NCBI RefSeq assembly: GCF_003148645.1
Contig: NZ_QGGP01000006.1
Coordinates: 1-64,000, forward strand
Direction of reading: 5' to 3'
DNA: 64,000 nt
From: Xanthomarina spongicola
Lineage (GTDB): Bacteria > Bacteroidota > Bacteroidia > Flavobacteriales > Flavobacteriaceae
Shown here: piece by piece, positions 1 through 7,460 of the stretch
Position numbering within the stretch: the first letter of the stretch is position 1
Layout of the letters: each line of letters starts with the position of its first letter
Notes under the pieces: model-generated
What the model was told of the DNA's origin: nothing
Seen by the model: the letters and a program-made list of their open reading frames with translations, nothing else
Databases searched by the model: none
Position numbers and translations under genes: made by a program

Positions 1-217
1 AAGTCTAAATGCTTCACCGTGTATAGTAACCTTAATTCTCTCTTTTGTTCTTTCTGATTATTACTTAAATTTAGTGAATTACAAACTTAAGACGTATATA
101 ATCCATTGCTAGTGAGAGCCTACTTACGAAAATCCTCGCGGATTTTCTATTCGGTTTTTATTTGCTAAATTACGTGCTAAACCACGCAACGTATCATATA
201 CAAAACCGTTAGTGGCA
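1..217. other. Non-coding left edge with a small hairpin and repeat-like sequence
   Basis: I see no gene in this stretch. It holds a hairpin at 129-146 (arms AAAATCC and GGATTTT, 4-nt loop). From there to the start codon the sequence is unlike an ordinary promoter region, with phrases such as CACGCAACGTATCATATAC at about 183-201. From memory, similar phrases occur dispersed in flavobacterial genomes in front of orphan genes, but this cannot be verified here. No good TAnnTTTG promoter is visible. Confidence 0.35.
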
Positions 218-1033
218 ATGATGAAAAAAATCCTGCAAATCATTATAATATCTGTTTATACTTCGAGTTTTTCGCAAGTTCAAATTGACACATCTGTTGT
301 AAAATCAATAAGATATAAATGGTCGATAAGTAACAAAAAAAAAGATCCGGTACTTTTGACAATTTTAACGGAGTATAAAAGTGGATTTTACAAGAAAGAC
401 ATTGTCAGAAATAATAATATGTCATTTACGACTATTTCGAAAGGAAAAATTTGCGACAAAAGAGAAGATGGTAATTCAAAAATTTATATTCATAAATCAA
501 ATTTTGGGCTTACAAAATTTCACTATGATAATTACCAAAACCTTGACAGTATTATCCTTTTGAAATATAATCCTGAATTAAAAAAAACTAAATTTATTGT
601 AGAAAAGGAATACAAAAGAAAAGGCAAATTAAAATATATAATCGATAAATACAATGGTAAGAAAAATTACAAATACAATCAATTTGGGCAGTTAAAAACT
701 ATTGAACATTATAACACAGAATCAACTTTATATAAAATAAGTCATTACAAAAATGGCCTTTTAATTTCGGAAACAAAACCAAAATATAGGAGTGAGATTA
801 CATATGAATATAGTAAAGATAATAAGCTAATAAAAAAATCTGGTAGTTATACAGTAACACAATACGAATACAACGACTTCGGACTAAAAAAAATTGAAAG
901 AATTTCTAGGAAAAATAATGTTGTGATGAACTATACTCTATACTTTTATAATGAAAATGGAACTTTAGAACGGAAAAAATATTTTGGTAAAAATGATCAT
1001 TTAATTAATGATTTTATCTATGAATACAAATAA
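218..1033 (+). CDS. Secreted YD-repeat-like protein of unknown function
   Basis: The protein has about 271 residues. A signal peptide (Lys-rich start, hydrophobic core, then SFSQ) predicts export to the periplasm or cell surface. From about residue 130 onward it has degenerate repeats of the type Y-x-Y-N-x-x-G-x-L-x-x-I, resembling YD/RHS-like beta-strand repeats found in many Bacteroidota secreted proteins. No catalytic motif is visible. A GTG at 212 and an ATG at 221 are alternative starts; 218 or 221 gives the better signal peptide. It stands alone, is very A-rich, and has unusual flanks, so it may be horizontally acquired. The gene at 12920-14185 has similar repeats. Function unknown. Confidence 0.75.
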   Translation: MMKKILQIIIISVYTSSFSQVQIDTSVVKSIRYKWSISNKKKDPVLLTILTEYKSGFYKKDIVRNNNMSFTTISKGKICDKREDGNSKIYIHKSNFGLTKFHYDNYQNLDSIILLKYNPELKKTKFIVEKEYKRKGKLKYIIDKYNGKKNYKYNQFGQLKTIEHYNTESTLYKISHYKNGLLISETKPKYRSEITYEYSKDNKLIKKSGSYTVTQYEYNDFGLKKIERISRKNNVVMNYTLYFYNENGTLERKKYFGKNDHLINDFIYEYK

Positions 1034-1118
1034 CTGTACACAACAAAGAACTGAATTAAAATCAAGCTTCATTTTAGCAAGAACAAAACTTGTTTTACCA
1101 ACACAATTAGTATTATTC

Positions 1119-1820
1119 TTATTCGCAATCCATGTCGCCTTCAACCATTTCAACAACTGGAGCAGGAGAGAGGTAAGGAATTCCTAATCCCAATCCACGA
1201 ATAATAAATAGTAATCCTATAATAACAACAAAAACAGGAATAGCTTTTTGTATGCGTTGCTTGATAGTTGCATTTAAAAATTTACCTAAGTAAATAGCTG
1301 TTGTCATTAACGGAATGGTTCCTAAACCAAATAGAAACATATATAAACCACCTTGTATAGCACTTGCTGTAGCTAAAGAGCCAAATACTGCCATATATAC
1401 TAATCCACATGGCAAAAAGCCGTTTAAAAAGCCAATAGTTAAAAAGGTATCTGCAGTTTTCTTTTTTAAAGCTTGACCTAATGCAGATTTTACTTTAGAG
1501 ATAAGCTTATATATAGGTTTCGAGAAATTATATTTATTAAAAGTCTTTGTTGGAATTAATACAATTAAAATCATAATAACACCAATTACAATAGATAGTT
1601 GCTGTTGGATTCCAAAAATATATAAGCTTTTACCAACCAACCCAAATACAAGTCCAATCAAGCTATAAGCCAGTAGTCTCCCAAAGTGATACGTAAAAAT
1701 TTGTATGATTTTTTTAAAAGAATGTGTTCTGTCTACAGGTAACATAAAGGCTATAGGACCACACATGCCAACACAATGAAAACTACCAAGAAGACCTAAT
1801 AAAAGTGCAGACCAAAGCAT
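1119..1820 (-). CDS. TauE/SafE-like (DsbD_2-type) membrane protein of the cbb3 oxidase locus
   Basis: This polytopic inner-membrane protein has 233 residues and about six hydrophobic segments. The N-terminus carries HCVGMCGP at residues 15-22, and a second FLPCG motif lies near residue 136. Both are hallmarks of the 'sulfite exporter TauE/SafE' (UreH-like/DsbD_2) family. Proteins of this type are regularly encoded at the end of cco clusters in Bacteroidota, where a role in copper handling or oxidase maturation is suspected but not proven. It follows ccoH on the same strand, separated by a palindromic repeat (1844-1919). Sulfite export is not supported by the context. The acidic, Cys-ending C-terminus is unremarkable. 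Confidence 0.85.
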   Translation of the reverse strand: MLWSALLLGLLGSFHCVGMCGPIAFMLPVDRTHSFKKIIQIFTYHFGRLLAYSLIGLVFGLVGKSLYIFGIQQQLSIVIGVIMILIVLIPTKTFNKYNFSKPIYKLISKVKSALGQALKKKTADTFLTIGFLNGFLPCGLVYMAVFGSLATASAIQGGLYMFLFGLGTIPLMTTAIYLGKFLNATIKQRIQKAIPVFVVIIGLLFIIRGLGLGIPYLSPAPVVEMVEGDMDCE

Positions 1821-1843
1821 GTTTTAGAAATTATATATTTGTA

Positions 1844-1919
1844 TGTCAGGTCGAGCGCAGTCGAGACCTATTTTTTAATTAAATATTTAAATGACCTCTC
1901 GACTGCGCTCGAGAAGACA
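1844..1919. repeat. REP-like palindromic element, copy 1
   Basis: Two perfect 16-bp inverted arms, TCGAGCGCAGTCGAGA (1851-1866) and its complement (1897-1912), enclose an AT-rich loop. TGTC and GACA lie at the outer ends. The element lies between ccoH and the TauE-like gene, is far more GC-rich than its surroundings, and would form a stable RNA hairpin in the operon transcript. A second copy lies inside purL (23454-23512): its first 23 nt are identical and its last 26 nt match at 23 positions. Confidence 0.9.
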
Positions 1920-1924
1920 TTAAT

Positions 1925-2377
1925 TTAATACATAATCTCTTTTTTATATAAATAGGATGTTTCTTTATATTGCCAATCTACTTTCAAATTCCATCTGCCA
2001 TCTAACAATTTATTGTTTGGAATAAGCATTTGGTTGTTGGAAATTGAAATTGGCATATCGAAATCTAATTTTTTATTGGATGTTCTGTATAAAGATACCT
2101 TTCCAGTAATATCTTGAGAGTCTAAATTTTCAGGAAAAGTGATTATTAAGCCATCTTCAGTCTTTTTCCAACTAATGTTTTCTGTTAATTTATTAGAATT
2201 TTCTTCTTTGTCTATCTCATCTTGAAACCCTAATTCTGCTTGATAGTATTCCTCAATAACCAAATCATGATCGTACTTGCTATCTGTATTCATTTTAATA
2301 ATAAAATACATAATAAAGCTAATAAAGCATATAAAAGCAATAACAATTCCTGTTCCCCAATTTATTTTCATATTCAT
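1925..2377 (-). CDS. ccoH: CcoH/FixH-family cbb3 oxidase assembly protein
   Basis: The protein has 150 residues: a short cytoplasmic N-terminus, one transmembrane helix at about residues 9-28, and a beta-rich periplasmic domain. This matches FixH/CcoH in layout and size. CcoH is a single-span protein needed for assembly or stability of cbb3 oxidase. The gene follows ccoG by 39 nt on the same strand, the usual order. Identification rests on architecture and position more than on strong motifs, because FixH is weakly conserved. Confidence 0.85.
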   Translation of the reverse strand: MNMKINWGTGIVIAFICFISFIMYFIIKMNTDSKYDHDLVIEEYYQAELGFQDEIDKEENSNKLTENISWKKTEDGLIITFPENLDSQDITGKVSLYRTSNKKLDFDMPISISNNQMLIPNNKLLDGRWNLKVDWQYKETSYLYKKEIMY

Positions 2378-2416
2378 TTCCCACGAAAGTGGGAATCTTT
2401 TTAATTAAACTTTATT

Positions 2417-3841
2417 TTAATGATAACTTCTTGGTGCTAAAAAGTTAACTGTAGTGGTTTCAATTAATTCGTCTCCACTATAAACTTCAAGCATCAATTT
2501 GTTTTTATCTCCTTCAAGTTCTTTTTTATCAATTTCGATAAATAGTGTGCCTTCAGCTAAACCTTGCATTGGAACTTTAAATGTATTTGAATTAGATACC
2601 AGTTTTACTTCTCCTTTATATTTTCTAAGTTTAAAACTAACATCTTCAATTTCTCTACTAGTTTTATTTATTAATTTATAAGTAAATACATTACTAATAA
2701 TATCTCCTTCTTTATGTTCGTAAAGTTGTCCAGGCAGCCTTAAAACAGTAGCTTCAACATCATTTCTTAATAATAACATACCAAAAAGAACACCAGTTAA
2801 TATAACAAGAACAGCAATATAGCCTTTCATTCTTGGAGTAATACGGAACTTTTCTTTCTTTTCAATTTCGTCCTCACTGGCATATCTAATTAAACCTTTT
2901 GGAAGGTTAATACTTTCCATAATATGGTCACACTCATCAATACAAGCTGTACAGTTAACACATTCTAATTGTGTACCATTTCTAATATCAATTCCTGTAG
3001 GACATACATGTACACATTGTAAACAATCAATACAATCTCCATGACCTAGAGCTTCTCTATCTTCATTTTTTCTAAATTTCTTTCTACCACTTTCGCCTTC
3101 TCCTCTCTTATGGTCGTAGGCAACAATAATCGATTTGTTATCTAGAAGAACTCCTTGCAGTCTTCCATAAGGACATGCAATTATGCAAACTTGTTCTCTA
3201 AACCAAGCAAAAACAAAATAGAATACAGCAGTAAATATTAGTAGAGGAAATAGAGTTCCAGTATGTTCTAATGGACCATCTTTAATATATTGAATAAGTT
3301 TATCGCTACCTATCAAGTATGCTAAAAAGACATTAGCAATTATAAATGAAATAAGCAGAAATATAAACCACTTTAAGCTACGTTTCTTGATTTTTTCTGC
3401 ATTCCAATGTTGTCTATCTAGTTTTCGTTGTTTGTTTCTGTCTCCATCTATCCAATATTCTATTCTACGAAAAACCATTTCCATAAATATGGTTTGAGGA
3501 CAAATCCAACCACAGAATATACGCCCAAACCCAACAGTAAAAAGTGCAATAAAAATAACACCAATTATCATGGAAACTACAAACAGATGAAAATCTTGAG
3601 GCCAAAAAGGAAATCCGAATATATTAAAACGTCTTTCTAATATATTAAACATTAGAAATTGATTGCCATTAATTTTAATAAATGGTGAAGCTATAAAGAA
3701 AGCTAATAAGAAATAGCTAACTATTTTTCGGTATTCATAGAGTTTACCACTAGGTTTTTTTGGGTAGATCCAAGCACGTTTACCTTCCTCATTAATAGTG
3801 CCTATCGAGTCTCTAAACGACTCATTTTCTGGAATTTCCAT
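2417..3841 (-). CDS. ccoG: CcoG/FixG cytochrome c oxidase accessory protein
   Basis: This 474-residue polytopic iron-sulfur protein has a CGWICP motif near residue 110 and CIIACPYGRLQ near 220. A ferredoxin-like segment with two Cys clusters (CIDCLQCVHVCP, then CVNCTACIDEC) lies at about residues 268-305, followed by a TM helix and an IgG-like FixG C-terminal domain. CcoG is the membrane cupric reductase proposed to supply Cu(I) for the CuB centre of cbb3 oxidase. It sits between ccoP and ccoH. A strong hairpin (3854-3909) precedes the start codon and may set its expression relative to the oxidase subunits. Confidence 0.97.
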   Translation of the reverse strand: MEIPENESFRDSIGTINEEGKRAWIYPKKPSGKLYEYRKIVSYFLLAFFIASPFIKINGNQFLMFNILERRFNIFGFPFWPQDFHLFVVSMIIGVIFIALFTVGFGRIFCGWICPQTIFMEMVFRRIEYWIDGDRNKQRKLDRQHWNAEKIKKRSLKWFIFLLISFIIANVFLAYLIGSDKLIQYIKDGPLEHTGTLFPLLIFTAVFYFVFAWFREQVCIIACPYGRLQGVLLDNKSIIVAYDHKRGEGESGRKKFRKNEDREALGHGDCIDCLQCVHVCPTGIDIRNGTQLECVNCTACIDECDHIMESINLPKGLIRYASEDEIEKKEKFRITPRMKGYIAVLVILTGVLFGMLLLRNDVEATVLRLPGQLYEHKEGDIISNVFTYKLINKTSREIEDVSFKLRKYKGEVKLVSNSNTFKVPMQGLAEGTLFIEIDKKELEGDKNKLMLEVYSGDELIETTTVNFLAPRSYH

Positions 3842-3853
3842 AATACTAAATTA

Positions 3854-3909
3854 TAGATTCAAGAATTAAGACATTTGGTTGGAAGATATGGTCTTAATTC
3901 TTGAATCTA
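3854..3909. repeat. 19-bp inverted repeat between ccoP and ccoG
   Basis: TAGATTCAAGAATTAAGAC (3854-3872) is followed after 18 nt by its exact complement (3891-3909). It sits between the ccoP stop and the ccoG start. In RNA it forms a 19-bp stem without a U tail, so it looks more like a processing or mRNA-stability element or a REP-type repeat than a terminator. The arm resembles the repeats flanking the S23-type gene at 16210-16610, sharing TAGATTCAAGA and (T)YAAGAC. Confidence 0.85.
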
Positions 3910-3928
3910 GTTTTTAAAATCTTAAATT

Positions 3929-4804
3929 TTATTCTTTCCAAATCTCACCTTCTGCTTCTTTTGGTTTAGCAGGTGTGGTGCCTTTAAATTGTAAAAGATA
4001 ACTTGATACTTGTGCAATTTCTGAAGGTTTTAAACTTTGCTTCCAGGCAATCATCCCTTTACCATTTCTACCTCCTTCTGAAACTGTTTTAAAAATACCT
4101 TTAATGTCACCACCAAGAATCCAATATTCGTCTGTTAAGTTTGGTCCAATACCACCTCCACCATCTGCCATATGGCAAGCAACGCAGTTGGCTTCATAAA
4201 TAGCTTTACCATTACTTAAATCTGATGCACTAGTTAATAACTCTACAGTGTTAAAATCTACTAAATCTTTAGCCGTTTTTTTGTATTCTTCTATTGCAAT
4301 TTTTGCTTCAGCATATTCTGTTTCTAATTCATCGTATTGGTTTTCACCATTAAACACTTCGAATCTCACTAAATAAACAACAGCAAAAACTATAGATGCA
4401 TAAAAAGCATATAACCACCAAGGTGGTAAATCGTTATCAAGCTCACGAATACCATCATAGTTATGGTCTAATATAATTTCATGTTCTTCTTTAATAGGTT
4501 TTTGACCTAAGGATTTTTCATATAAAGATTTAATCCAAGTAATAAACTTTGGAGTTTTAGTTTCTTTTGCATCAAATCTTGCTTTACCTTTTTCATCTAA
4601 ACTTTGGTATAAAATATTTTCTAATGCATTTACTATGGCTTCAATGGCAATTAATAGAAAAAGTACAAAAACCAAAAATAATAGTACCATGGGATACTCT
4701 ATAAATGCAGGTTGTCTACCAGAATTGGCAAAGTATTCTACTAGTCCGAAAATGATAAAGAATACAACTGGTACTCTTACCCATGAAGGGATTAAATTTC
4801 TCAT
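3929..4804 (-). CDS. ccoP: cbb3 oxidase cytochrome c subunit CcoP (single CxxCH)
   Basis: The protein has 291 residues. Two hydrophobic segments lie near the N-terminus (about 7-25 and 37-60), a soluble loop follows, then another TM helix near residue 130. The C-terminal cytochrome c domain has one haem-binding motif, CVACH, near residue 205 and a possible axial Met in the GKGMIAW segment. CcoP passes electrons to CcoO/CcoN. Classical proteobacterial CcoP has two haem c motifs; only one is present here. Its ATG overlaps the ccoQ stop by 4 nt, indicating translational coupling. Confidence 0.95.
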   Translation of the reverse strand: MRNLIPSWVRVPVVFFIIFGLVEYFANSGRQPAFIEYPMVLLFLVFVLFLLIAIEAIVNALENILYQSLDEKGKARFDAKETKTPKFITWIKSLYEKSLGQKPIKEEHEIILDHNYDGIRELDNDLPPWWLYAFYASIVFAVVYLVRFEVFNGENQYDELETEYAEAKIAIEEYKKTAKDLVDFNTVELLTSASDLSNGKAIYEANCVACHMADGGGGIGPNLTDEYWILGGDIKGIFKTVSEGGRNGKGMIAWKQSLKPSEIAQVSSYLLQFKGTTPAKPKEAEGEIWKE

Positions 4805-4986
4805 AATGTTTGGTCTTTTTGGTTATCTAATGGTATGTTACTTACTTCATTAATATAGTCTTTTTTAGCAGTAAAAACCCACCAAAAAAGCACTACAAAG
4901 AAAATGAAAAATATTAGTAAGGAAATGATTGGGAATATCTCTATTCCTGCAATACTTTCCATATGATTTTTTACAAATTTTAGCAT
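4801..4986 (-). CDS. ccoQ: CcoQ/FixQ-like small subunit of cbb3 oxidase
   Basis: The protein has 61 residues with one central hydrophobic helix (about 19-41, rich in Phe and Trp) and a short charged tail, the size and topology of CcoQ. CcoQ is a non-catalytic subunit that stabilises the complex. The gene lies between ccoN/O (6-nt gap) and ccoP (ATGA overlap). Sequence conservation in the family is low, so the call rests mostly on position and topology. Confidence 0.85.
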   Translation of the reverse strand: MLKFVKNHMESIAGIEIFPIISLLIFFIFFVVLFWWVFTAKKDYINEVSNIPLDNQKDQTL

Positions 4987-4992
4987 GACTTG

Positions 4993-7182
4993 TTAGTTTT
5001 GAGTTGATGAAACTTCTACATCTTTAGCTTTAATATCTGTACCTAATCTTTGTAAATAAGCAATTAAAGCTACAATTTCGCGATTACGCATTTCAACAAA
5101 GTCTTCTCCTCCAGACTGCTTGTCTGCTTCATAAGTTTCAGCAAAATCTGGATCTGAATAAAGGTTTTTCTCAATTTGAGTCCCTTGATCTAACATATGT
5201 TGTTGTGCATTTGCTATATCTTCTTCAGTATATGGAACACCAAGTTTTACCATGACTTCCATTTTAGTTTCTGTATTAGATTTGTCGAGTTCGTCTCTAA
5301 CTAACCATTGATAGGCTGGCATGATAGAACCAGAAGACGTACTTTGTGGATCGTACATGTGATTTAAATGCCAATTGTCTGAATATTTTCCACCTATACG
5401 ATGTAAATCTGGTCCAGTACGTTTACTTCCCCAAAGAAATGGATGATCATAAACATATTCTCCTGCTTTAGAGTACTCTCCATAACGCTCTACTTCACTT
5501 CTAAATGGACGTATCATTTGCGAGTGACATCCAACACAACCTTCACGAATATAAATATCTCTACCTTCAAGTTCTAACGGAGTATAAGGTTTTACACTAG
5601 ATATTGTTGGAATATTAGATTTCACCATAATGGTAGGTACAATTTGAACAATACCTCCAACTAAAATTGCTAGTGTAGCGTATATAGTAAGTTTTATTGG
5701 CTTACGTTCTATCCAAGTATGCCATCCTTCACCTGCAACACGTCTTTTAGATACATTTTGTAATGCAGCAGCTTCAGCTAATTCGTCTGTTACAACACTT
5801 CCTTTTCTTATAGTTACAATTACATTGTAAACCATGATTAACATTCCTGTTAAGAATAAAGTTCCACCAATAGCACGCATCCAGTACATTGGCATAATTT
5901 CAGAAACAGTTTCTAAAAAGTTTCCATAAACTAAAGTACCATCTGGATTAAATTGTTTCCACATACTTGCTTGTGTAAAACCTGCAACATATAGTGGTAA
6001 CGCATACATAATAATACCTAAAGTTCCAATCCAGAAATGAAAGTTGGCTAATGCTAAAGAATGTAATTTAGTCTTAAATAGTTTTGGTATTAAGAAGTAA
6101 ATCATTCCAAAGGTTAAGAACCCATTCCAAGCTAAAGCGCCAACGTGAACGTGTGCAATAATCCAATCTGTAAAGTGACCAATAGCATTTACATTTTTAA
6201 GTGATAACATTGGTCCTTCAAAAGTTGCCATACCATAACCAGTAATAGCTACTACCATGAATTTTAAAACTGGATCTGTACGTACTTTATCCCAAGCACC
6301 ACGAAGGGTTAATAGTCCGTTTATCATTCCTCCCCAAGATGGCATTAATAACATAACAGAGAATGCAACTCCAAGGTTTTGAGCCCATTCTGGTAAAGCT
6401 GTATATAATAAATGGTGAGGTCCAGCCCAAATGTATATGAATATTAAAGACCAGAAGTGTATTATAGAAAGTCTATATGAATACACAGGTCTGTTCGCTG
6501 CTTTTGGAACAAAATAATACATTAAACCTAAGAAAGGAGTGGTTAGGAAAAATGCTACAGCATTATGTCCATACCACCATTGTACTAGAGCATCTTGAAC
6601 ACCTGCATAAACCGAATAACTTTTTAAACCACTTACTGGAAGCTCTAAACTGTTAAATATATGTAGTACTGCTACTGTTACAAACGTTGCAATGTAAAAC
6701 CAAATAGCAACATATAGATGTCGCTGTCTTCTTTTAATCATGGTACCAATTAAATTAGCACCAAAAACCACCCAAACAATTGCAATTGCAATATCGAAAG
6801 GCCATTCTAATTCGGCATATTCTTTAGATGTTGTATAACCTAAAGGAAGCGTAATTGCAGCTCCAACAATTATTAATTGCCAACCCCAGAAATTTATTTT
6901 ACTTAAAGTGTCGTTAAACATCCTAGCTTTTAATAATCGCTGAGTAGAGTAGTAAACACCTGCGAAAATAGCATTTCCTACAAAGGCGAAAATAACTGCA
7001 TTAGTATGTAATGGTCTTAAACGACCAAAACTTAACCATGAAATACCATCGGTTAGATTTGGGAATAAAAACATAAATGCTAGTAGTAGACCTACCAACA
7101 TTCCTACAACTCCCCAAAGCATCGTAGCATAAAGGAAATTTTTAACGATCTTGTTATCGTAATAAAACTGCTGTACTTCCAT
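4993..7182 (-). CDS. ccoN: Fused cbb3 oxidase subunits I and II (CcoN-CcoO)
   Basis: The 729-residue chain joins two classical subunits. Residues 1 to about 480 are a 12-helix haem-copper oxidase core with the His-rich segments expected for haem b, haem b3 and CuB (for example WWYGHNAV, GPHHLLY and HVHVGAL). Residues from about 500 are the membrane-anchored cytochrome c subunit CcoO, with one CVGCH near residue 549 and a downstream methionine region. The enzyme reduces O2 with high affinity and pumps protons. Such fusions are common in Bacteroidota. The gene follows ccoS by 6 nt in the operon driven from about 7400. Confidence 0.97.
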   Translation of the reverse strand: MEVQQFYYDNKIVKNFLYATMLWGVVGMLVGLLLAFMFLFPNLTDGISWLSFGRLRPLHTNAVIFAFVGNAIFAGVYYSTQRLLKARMFNDTLSKINFWGWQLIIVGAAITLPLGYTTSKEYAELEWPFDIAIAIVWVVFGANLIGTMIKRRQRHLYVAIWFYIATFVTVAVLHIFNSLELPVSGLKSYSVYAGVQDALVQWWYGHNAVAFFLTTPFLGLMYYFVPKAANRPVYSYRLSIIHFWSLIFIYIWAGPHHLLYTALPEWAQNLGVAFSVMLLMPSWGGMINGLLTLRGAWDKVRTDPVLKFMVVAITGYGMATFEGPMLSLKNVNAIGHFTDWIIAHVHVGALAWNGFLTFGMIYFLIPKLFKTKLHSLALANFHFWIGTLGIIMYALPLYVAGFTQASMWKQFNPDGTLVYGNFLETVSEIMPMYWMRAIGGTLFLTGMLIMVYNVIVTIRKGSVVTDELAEAAALQNVSKRRVAGEGWHTWIERKPIKLTIYATLAILVGGIVQIVPTIMVKSNIPTISSVKPYTPLELEGRDIYIREGCVGCHSQMIRPFRSEVERYGEYSKAGEYVYDHPFLWGSKRTGPDLHRIGGKYSDNWHLNHMYDPQSTSSGSIMPAYQWLVRDELDKSNTETKMEVMVKLGVPYTEEDIANAQQHMLDQGTQIEKNLYSDPDFAETYEADKQSGGEDFVEMRNREIVALIAYLQRLGTDIKAKDVEVSSTQN

Positions 7183-7188
7183 AATAGT

Positions 7189-7380
7189 TTAATTAGTCTT
7201 TTTTGGTTTTTTATTTGTTGTTTTAGTTTGTTCTTTTACAAGTTCATCATCAAAAAGCATTCTTACTGAAGGAGTATAACTATCATCAAACTGTCCACTT
7301 CTTACTGCAACAATAAATGCAATAAAAAACAGAACAGCGACTATAATACTGATACTTAATAAGATGTATATAACACTCAT
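7189..7380 (-). CDS. ccoS: CcoS cbb3 oxidase maturation protein
   Basis: The protein has 63 residues: one N-terminal TM helix (about 3-26), then the typical short SGQFDD segment and a charged tail. CcoS is needed for incorporation of haem b and copper into CcoN. It is the first gene of the ccoS-N/O-Q-P-G-H unit and has a well-placed promoter and Crp/Fnr-type operator upstream (7401-7446). Confidence 0.95.
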   Translation of the reverse strand: MSVIYILLSISIIVAVLFFIAFIVAVRSGQFDDSYTPSVRMLFDDELVKEQTKTTNKKPKKTN

Positions 7381-7400
7381 ACCTATTTGAAGTTATAGCT

Positions 7401-7408
7401 CAAAATTA
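7401..7408 (-). promoter_or_regulatory. -7 promoter box of the ccoS operon
   Basis: On the minus strand this reads TAATTTTG, a perfect match to the Bacteroidota TAnnTTTG box, 20 nt upstream of the ccoS ATG. There is no TTTG -33 box at the proper distance; the operator at 7429-7446 occupies that region instead. This is typical of activator-dependent promoters. Confidence 0.75.
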
Positions 7409-7428
7409 CATTCGAGACTGTTTAAAAA

Positions 7429-7446
7429 ACATGATTATTGTCATGT
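7429..7446 (-). promoter_or_regulatory. Crp/Fnr-type operator in front of ccoS
   Basis: ACATGATTATTGTCATGT has perfect 6-bp arms and a 6-nt spacer. It contains the TGA-N6-TCA arrangement of Crp/Fnr-family sites. Its centre is 36.5 nt from the last base of the ccoS -7 box, which puts it near -41 of the likely start, the class II activator position. A near-identical site lies at 9893-9910. Confidence 0.75.
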
Positions 7447-7460
7447 TTACCTATTTGTAA

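Noticed and set aside
1119-1820. Sulfite export function for the TauE/SafE-like protein
   Set aside because: The family label is historical; the cco context points to oxidase maturation or metal handling.
3854-3909. Rho-independent terminator
   Set aside because: The stem is strong but no U tract follows on the minus strand, and ccoG-ccoH need transcription through it or a separate promoter that I do not see.
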